From the NCBI GenBank assembly GCA_007449985.2, contig VIIQ02000111.1, forward strand, positions 1 through 64,000: a stretch of 64,000 nt of DNA. Reading direction: 5' to 3'. The notes under the pieces were generated by a model. The model had not been told where the DNA came from and searched no databases. It saw only the letters and a program-made list of their open reading frames with translations. This stretch comes from Desmodesmus armatus. Taxonomy: Eukaryota > Chlorophyta > Chlorophyceae > Sphaeropleales > Scenedesmaceae. Below are positions 59,116 to 64,000 of the stretch, one piece after another. Numbering within the stretch: the stretch's first letter is position 1; every line of letters starts with the position of its first letter. The translations under genes and the position numbers were made by a program.

Positions 59116-59330
59116 ACCAACAACGAGCTGTGCTGGTCTGACGGTGACAACACCGGCTCCACCTACAACTTTGAGGGCATCATTGGCATGGTCAACACAC
59201 TGATGGCAAGGCCCAACCCAGCAAGCTTAGCTAACGAGGGGGCAGCAGAGCTGTACGTGTGCGACAAGTCTGCATGGCGCATGACAGCACGTGCCAGGCG
59301 CTGGATGTGCTCTTCGAGCTGTGATGGGTG
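59116..59330 (+). pseudogene. Truncated duplicate of the E2 domain
   Basis: This frame encodes ELCWSDGDNTGSTYNFEGII, then GMVNTLMARPNPASLANEGA, then AELYVCDKSAWRMTARA. It matches the catalytic-Cys region to near the C-terminus of the UBL-E2 gene at about 57690-57870. The first two-thirds of the E2, its UBL exon and the C-terminal residues are absent or changed, and no promoter or Met precedes it in a protein-like context. It is a broken tandem copy; its left edge coincides with the end of the dispersed repeat. Confidence 0.8.
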
Positions 59331-59880
59331 GTGTGGTGGGTGCTGCAGCTACACTTGTGTGCCTGTGACATCGGCCATCATGGCCAGATGTTGTCCCGGT
59401 GTGAGCATTGCTGTTGACTCACCAGTGGTGAGACATCTAGGTCTGGATGCATGTTGCTGTACGAGTGTTTGGGGTTTCACCATTGCCACCAGCAGCGGTT
59501 TGCATGGGTTGTACATGATGAAGGCACACCCGGTTGTGGAGGTGTTTCAGTACAGCCTACTTTCACCATCAGGGTTGCAGAAAAGGTTTTGCACAGCTGT
59601 TTCTGGTGGTCATTACAGAGCAGATTTTCCGCAAGGAGGCTTGGAGCAACGCCTTGCTGTTGCCTTGTGTCATCCACATTTGTGTCATCCACAATCCAAA
59701 GTTTGTCAGGTATGCTACATGATGTTCGTGCTGCACCTCTACTTGTTTGGGGATAGGCCGACGTCCTGGCGACCCAGCTGGGAGTGTCATTCAGTGGGGT
59801 ATGTGTCATTCGGTGGGATGTGTCCGAGCTTGGTTGCATGTCTGAGGGTTTGGGCGTGGGTACCTCAGCCGTCAACATTG
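59331..59880. other. Spacer, no gene seen
   Basis: The frame continuing from the E2 fragment stays open by chance for some 270 further codons into T-rich sequence but is Cys/Phe-rich with no domain. I regard it as non-coding. Confidence 0.5.
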
Positions 59881-59887
59881 ATAAACC

Positions 59888-59971
59888 TGGGGCGGGGACC
59901 GAACCCGGCCACCTCCCTAGCACACAGGCAAGAAGCCGTGTGCCAGGGCGCTCTGCCTTTGAGCCACCAGG
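59888..59971 (-). repeat. tRNA-like sequence, possible SINE head
   Basis: Read on the minus strand, TGGCTCAAAGG (59966-59956) fits the RNA polymerase III A box and GGTTCGGTCCC (59905-59895) fits the B box, about 50 bases apart. GCTC and GAGC around the A box pair as a D arm. Between the boxes CCCTGGCACACGGC and GCCTGTGTGCTAGGG form a long hairpin (59914-59947), longer than an anticodon arm, so this is not a normal tRNA. A T-rich stretch (59971-60050) abuts it. Confidence 0.5.
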
Positions 59972-60060
59972 TGTTTTTTTTGGTTTTTTTCTTTTTTTTT
60001 ATGTTTTTATTTTTTTTCTTTTTTTCGTTTTCCTTTTTTTGTTTATATTTTTTGGTGTTG
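59971..60060. repeat. T-rich low-complexity tract
   Basis: Long T-runs broken by single G, A or C bases lie next to the tRNA-like sequence. On the minus strand this would be an A-rich stretch located 5' of the tRNA-like part. Confidence 0.85.
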
Positions 60061-60212
60061 AATGTTTTAGGTTGTTATAACTGTGTGTGTGTCTTTTTTG
60101 AGTGGAGGTGTATTGTGAAGGGTTGGAGCTGCCAGCCCTGAGGCAACTGCTCCGCCTGGTGAGGTGTTGAAGCTGCCAGCACGGAGCCAGCTGCCTCATC
60201 CTCATGCACCCT

Positions 60213-61295
60213 CTAGTAGCACTCAACCATCACGCAAGCCTTGCGTGGGCCTGCAGACTTGCTGCCCCAGAGCTGCTCCTTCATCCGCTGCACTTGCCCG
60301 ACACACTCCACACCACTGCTAGCAGGCTGCATGCGCTGTGAGTGTGCAAGCATGCTGCTGTCTGCTGCTGCACTGGCTGCCCCCTCTGTACCAAACCTGA
60401 AAACCACCTGCTGCAGTGACTTGCTGCTGCTGGACCCCTTGATGAGTGTGTTTCTGGTGTGCTGCTCAAACTCTGCCACAACAGTGCGGTAGCCAAATGT
60501 GCCATGAGGGCTGTCTCCCCTAAGGCTGCTCAGCTGCACTACCGGTGAGGAGAGCAGGCTGGAATGCGTGCCATTGAGGGTGGGGAAGATGCCTGCTACT
60601 GCCTTGCGTACGGTGGCGTTTTCCGAGGGTGCCAAAGCTGCTGTTGCTCTGCTGCTGCTGTGCGTGAGGATTGTGGCTACAGGGGAAGCTACAGCAGCAA
60701 AGGCAGAGGCAGGCGTCTCCACACACACCAGGGGGGTTAGCAGCAGGGCGCAATCCTGGGGCACGTTGGGGTGGAAAATGCTGTGCAGGGCGCTCAGGGC
60801 TGCTGTGACTGCCTGCTCCTGATGACTGCTGGGCAGCTGCTGTGGTGAGCTGGTGGTGGTGGTGCTGTCAAGCAGGTCCTCAGATAGTGCCAGGGTGGGT
60901 TCAGCACACGCTGTGCTACTTGCAGGCTCGGAAACCAGAGTGGTGGGTGCTGTGGCAATGTTTGTGATGCTGCTGCTGCTGCTAACAGTAGGCTTGATGT
61001 TGCTGCTGTGCAGCTCTGTACATATGCTGTGGTACAGGCTAGGGGACTGCTGCTCGCGCACCAGGGCCAAAGAAAACACCATGATATGCATTAGTATCGC
61101 CCTGATGAACAACGCGAACTGTTCGCTGCTCAAGCGCCCTACCATGGCCACGGGAACAGCACCCCTCAGCTGCGAGGATGTTGCGGGCTTGCTGCTGCGG
61201 GTGGGGCGGAGCTGCTGCTGACACTTGCTCTGAATGTTCTTCACCCCCCTCCACTCCGACCCATTCATCTGGTTGTTGCAGGAGAAGCGGGCCAT
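60213..61295 (-). CDS. Hypothetical single-exon protein
   Basis: A 360-codon uninterrupted frame beginning MARFSCNNQMNGSEWRGVKN. After a basic N-terminus (QQQLRPTRSSKP) there is a hydrophobic segment (FALFIRAILMHIMVFSLALV, about residues 60-80) that could be a membrane anchor. A Ser/Thr/Ala-rich middle follows, then a more ordered C-terminal part (TFGYRTVVAEFEQHTRNTLI; LQQVVFRFGTEGAASA; RMKEQLWGSKSAGPRKACVM). I recognise no family. Its lack of introns among intron-rich neighbours and its position between dispersed repeats could mean a retrocopy or mobile-element gene, or a young gene. There is no TGTAA close downstream. Confidence 0.45.
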   Translation of the reverse strand: MARFSCNNQMNGSEWRGVKNIQSKCQQQLRPTRSSKPATSSQLRGAVPVAMVGRLSSEQFALFIRAILMHIMVFSLALVREQQSPSLYHSICTELHSSNIKPTVSSSSSITNIATAPTTLVSEPASSTACAEPTLALSEDLLDSTTTTSSPQQLPSSHQEQAVTAALSALHSIFHPNVPQDCALLLTPLVCVETPASAFAAVASPVATILTHSSSRATAALAPSENATVRKAVAGIFPTLNGTHSSLLSSPVVQLSSLRGDSPHGTFGYRTVVAEFEQHTRNTLIKGSSSSKSLQQVVFRFGTEGAASAAADSSMLAHSQRMQPASSGVECVGQVQRMKEQLWGSKSAGPRKACVMVECY

Positions 61296-61529
61296 GTTTT
61301 TTACTGTCCGGACAGTACAGTTGGCTTATAACGCTCGTTGATAGCTCTGGAGAATGGGTGAAGTAGCTCTGAATATGCAGACAAGTTGGTAAGCTGGAAA
61401 CTAATATGGGCATTGCTCGGAGCTGCCGCCCGGGGCGGTTTAGGGTCTGCCACTTGCCAATGGGACTGGGCCAGGAAGTGGCAAGTGCATAGCCAAAATA
61501 CATTTATGTTTTGGCTATAAAGATCAATT

Positions 61530-61900
61530 GGCACATGTCAGGCAGCCTGCATTGGCGGACATGCCATTGACTGCATTAGATGCCTTGATACAGACTCACC
61601 TTCCCTTGAGGACTGCCTTTGCAATACACCTCAGGCATACCTGCTTTCTGATGTAACACATGCTGCTGCAATAGCTTCCCTAGCAGATGGTCCCAGGTTG
61701 GCAATATGGAGCGTGTGACACAGGCATCCAAAGAGGCCTTCTTGATAAGTCTACACATGTCAGCCTGCCCAATGCCTATCCTACAGTTTGGTAGGAGCAT
61801 GTCACAATACTGCATCATTCTATCTTTTTGCCATTGCCTGTTGTAAACAAAGGCCCCAGATACAGCCCACCACAAGGCTGGTACCAGCTCAAATCGGTCT
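61530..61900. repeat. Diverged dispersed repeat, copy 2
   Basis: Aligns with 58765-59115 in the same orientation over ordered blocks, with many substitutions. The minus frame here (61956-61576) is the longer of the two: LKDRFELVPALWWAVSGAF, QWQKDRMMQYCDMLLPNCRI, then ASLDACVTRSILPTWDHLLG and KLLQQHVLHQKAGMPEVYCK. It reads like a genuine helical protein segment, but I cannot assign a family. Confidence 0.55.
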
Positions 61901-62056
61901 TTCAAAGCGAGCATGACTGTCCTATACTGTACACACATGCACAACAACACATGCACTCAACACGCCATCCATGACAGCTCAACAAGCTGCCTGCCCGGCG
62001 CCACCAGCTGCCCGCGCGCTGCATCCCTGCTGGCGCACACACGCGAGGCAGGGCTA

Positions 62057-64000
62057 TTAGCCAAAACCGAACCCTTCGTGCCCTTCATGGATGGCCATCA
62101 TGAGCCGCTCTGCCAGCTGCTCCTTGCTGTCATACTCGGGCAGGTCCAGCTGGTTAAAGCAGGTGTGCGCTGACGGCAGCCGGTCACCCGCTCCGTACGA
62201 CTTGTGAATCTGGAACTTCTGCGGCCCGCTGATGCCCTGCAGCGCCTTGAACCCGTTCAGTGGCACCTTGCTGGTACCTGCGCATGCAGCACCAACACAC
62301 AAAGGGCGGTGAGCTTGACGGCTAACCAAGCTGACTGGCAAGAGGCTGCTGCAACCCATCTGAACATCACTTGAGTACAGCCAGAACCGATGCTGTACAG
62401 CCTGAGACGATCGTGTACAGCTGCATGACCCATCCTGCCAAGCATGCGAACCACAAGAAGAGGTAACTGTTGTGGTGCAGCCAGTAAAAGCGCCTGCAAG
62501 TCCAGCCACCCCACCTGTGACAAACTGCAGCAGCAGTGCCAGGTCCTGCTTCTCCATCTCCGCCACCACCTGCCAGAACCACTGGATGACGGGGCTGGCG
62601 GGGCTGTAGCCGCTGTACTGCGTGTTGGAGCGCAGGTCACCCACGTCAATGTCAGGCAGGCCGCTGATGAGCAGCTCCAGCTCGTGGTCGTTGAAGATGG
62701 CAATCAGCTCCCGAGGCACCAGCTGCCAGAAGCCCTCCAGGAAGGCCTGTGGAGGAAGGGAGGGGACGGGGCAGCAGCGGAACGGAAGGTCAAAGGTGTA
62801 AGTATGAAGGTAGCAGTAGTGGTGGCGGGAAAGAAAGAAGATACACACATATCATGTGGCCCAGCCAGAAGCGCTGTGAACAAGACCCGTGTGTGCCTTG
62901 CAGGAGCTAGCAGCCTGCTGTCATGCACAGGGCAAACCCTGTCGATTGCGCATTCTCAAAAAGCCTGCAGCCAAGGCCTAGCATGCTGCCTGTGCCGCAA
63001 CACACACTGCCCCCACCTGTATCTGTGCCTTGATGCTGGTTGTCATGCGGTGCCTCGCGATGAGGTTGACGTAGTCCCGCTTGTTGGCCTCAGTGACCTT
63101 GATCTCCCTGCCCCCAGGCACCAGCTCCACCACCTCAGTCTTGCCAAAGAAGTCGCTCTCAGCGGTGAAGGTGAGGTCCAGCACGTCGCTGATGTCGTTC
63201 TCCAGCATCCACTTGAGGTTCTTGTAGTACTCAGGGTCAACAGCCTCAATGTCCTGCAGAGTGTTTTGCAGGGGAGGGGGGGGGTGCAAGGGCGTGTAAC
63301 AGTCAAGACCCCTCCAACACTGGCCTCAAAAACCCAGGCCCGTGTGCCTGCATCTATTGAGCCATTGCTGCTGCTAAACATCATTGAGCGCAGCACAACC
63401 GGGGCAGTTTGGACTTCCCCCTGCTGTAGAGCTGCCAGGTGTGCCGCACACTGCGCTCCTGCTCTCCCCGCCCACTCCCTCCCTGTCGCTCACCTCGTAT
63501 GTGAGTGGCTCCCCCAGCATGTGCTTGTAGAAGGAGCGGGTGAAGTATGCGTCCATGAGCTGGCCGTCGTAGAGCGCCTTGCCCACCACACGCCCAACAA
63601 ACTTGAAGAACTCCAGGTGGCTTACGCCTGTGTCGTTCTGCACGATGCTGTTGGGATTGGGCTGGAAGGTGGTGCCGCCCTCGGGCACACTCACAAACAG
63701 CGCCAGGTTGGGGTTGAAGATCTCACGCGCCATCACCTGCAGCAGCAGCAGCGACCAGGTGCTGGCATCCTCAGTGACAGCGCTGCTAGCAGCAGTCTCA
63801 TGCGCTGCAGCCATTGGCTGCACTCCTATGACTGCCTTACGAGACAAAAAGCATTGCTACCACAAGAAAACCATTGCTGATGCCTCCAGCCGGCAAAGGG
63901 CATTTGCCACAACACTTGTTCATGCAAACTGATCCCTCCATCCACGCACGCACAATATAGACCATACCTCACCCGACACACGAGGCAGCCCTTTCCTCAC
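62057..64000 (-). CDS. HECT E3 ubiquitin ligase, C-terminal part (runs off window)
   Basis: Four minus-strand exons join in phase: 63736-63494, 63253-63017, 62746-62515 and 62277-62057 (stop). They encode most of a HECT domain: IFNPNLALFVSVPEGGTTFQ, FFKFVGRVVGKALYDGQLMD, SFYKHMLGEPLTYEDIEAVD, PEYYKNLKWMLENDISDVLD, LTFTAESDFFGKTEVVELVP, GGREIKVTEANKRDYVNLIA, HELELLISGLPDIDVGDLRS, then LPSAHTCFNQLDLPEYDSKE with the catalytic Cys, ending FGFG. Close spacing of LLISGLPDIDVGDLR and the acidic KWMLEND segment resembles plant UPL1/2 and animal HUWE1. It forms a thioester with ubiquitin and passes it to substrates. Exons 5' of 63736 lie mostly outside; a short candidate exon at the edge (about 63975-64000) could not be joined. 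Confidence 0.93.

Noticed and set aside
59888..59971. Functional tRNA gene
   Set aside because: A and B boxes fit, but the region between them forms a hairpin too long for an anticodon arm with no normal 7-base anticodon loop.
59029..60141. 370-codon plus-strand frame
   Set aside because: It fuses repeat sequence, the E2 fragment and T-rich low complexity; only the E2 part (59116-59330) has protein similarity.

Overview
The window is nuclear DNA from a green alga, most likely a chlorophycean of the Chlamydomonas/Haematococcus type. This rests on sequence character and gene content, not on a search. Genes carry many short spliceosomal introns with GTGAG/GTAAG donors and (T)GCAG acceptors, coding sequence is rich in CAG/CTG runs giving poly-Gln, poly-Ala and poly-Ser, and TGTAA (the usual green-algal poly(A) signal) lies downstream of several stops. 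Chloroplast-type GrpE, an organelle RNA-binding RAP protein and a PGPGTY-repeat flagellar protein fit a flagellated alga.

Layout. Bases 1-4.4 kb are repeats: two copies of a dispersed repeat flank an 11-copy satellite of about 147 bp, and an element of about 0.8 kb has inverted ends next to T/A tracts. From 5.1 to 10.0 kb (minus) lies a 2-oxoglutarate/Fe(II) oxygenase with a long charged tail. From 11.2 to 13.8 kb (minus) is a DUF506/PDDEXK-like protein. From 15.6 to 23.7 kb (minus) is an A-family DNA polymerase with an N-terminal 5' nuclease, and divergent from it at 23.8-25.2 kb (plus) a glycine-N-acyltransferase-like GNAT. From 25.8 to 28.8 kb (minus) is the XAP5/FAM50 (XCT) splicing-related protein. 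From 29.4 to 33.5 kb (plus) is a single-exon 1350-residue RAP protein. Chloroplast GrpE is at 34.2-36.5 kb (plus), a SHIPPO-type flagellar protein at 37.6-39.8 kb (plus), and the spindle-checkpoint kinase MPS1/TTK at 40.8-47.8 kb (minus).

The right third, 48.6-64 kb, holds several ubiquitin-system genes: a PCMTD-like methyltransferase joined to a BTB/BACK module (48.6-53.1, plus), a Ulp1-like cysteine protease (54.7-56.4, minus), a ubiquitin-like domain fused to an E2 fold (56.9-57.9, plus) with a broken E2 duplicate at 59.1 kb, an unknown single-exon gene (60.2-61.3, minus), and the C-terminal half of a HECT E3 ligase (62.1-64, minus) that runs off the window.

The most notable candidate is the PCMTD-BTB fusion, whose 13 exons join in phase. 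Animal PCMTD1/2 carry a SOCS box that recruits Cullin-5; here a BTB/BACK module, typical of Cullin-3 adaptors, sits in that position. The UBL-E2 fusion with a GlyGly in the tail of its UBL is the second candidate. Two genes contain apparent one-base deletions inside otherwise well-formed exons, which suggests residual assembly error. Exon coordinates were worked out by hand from splice sites and reading phase; where they could not be closed, this is stated.
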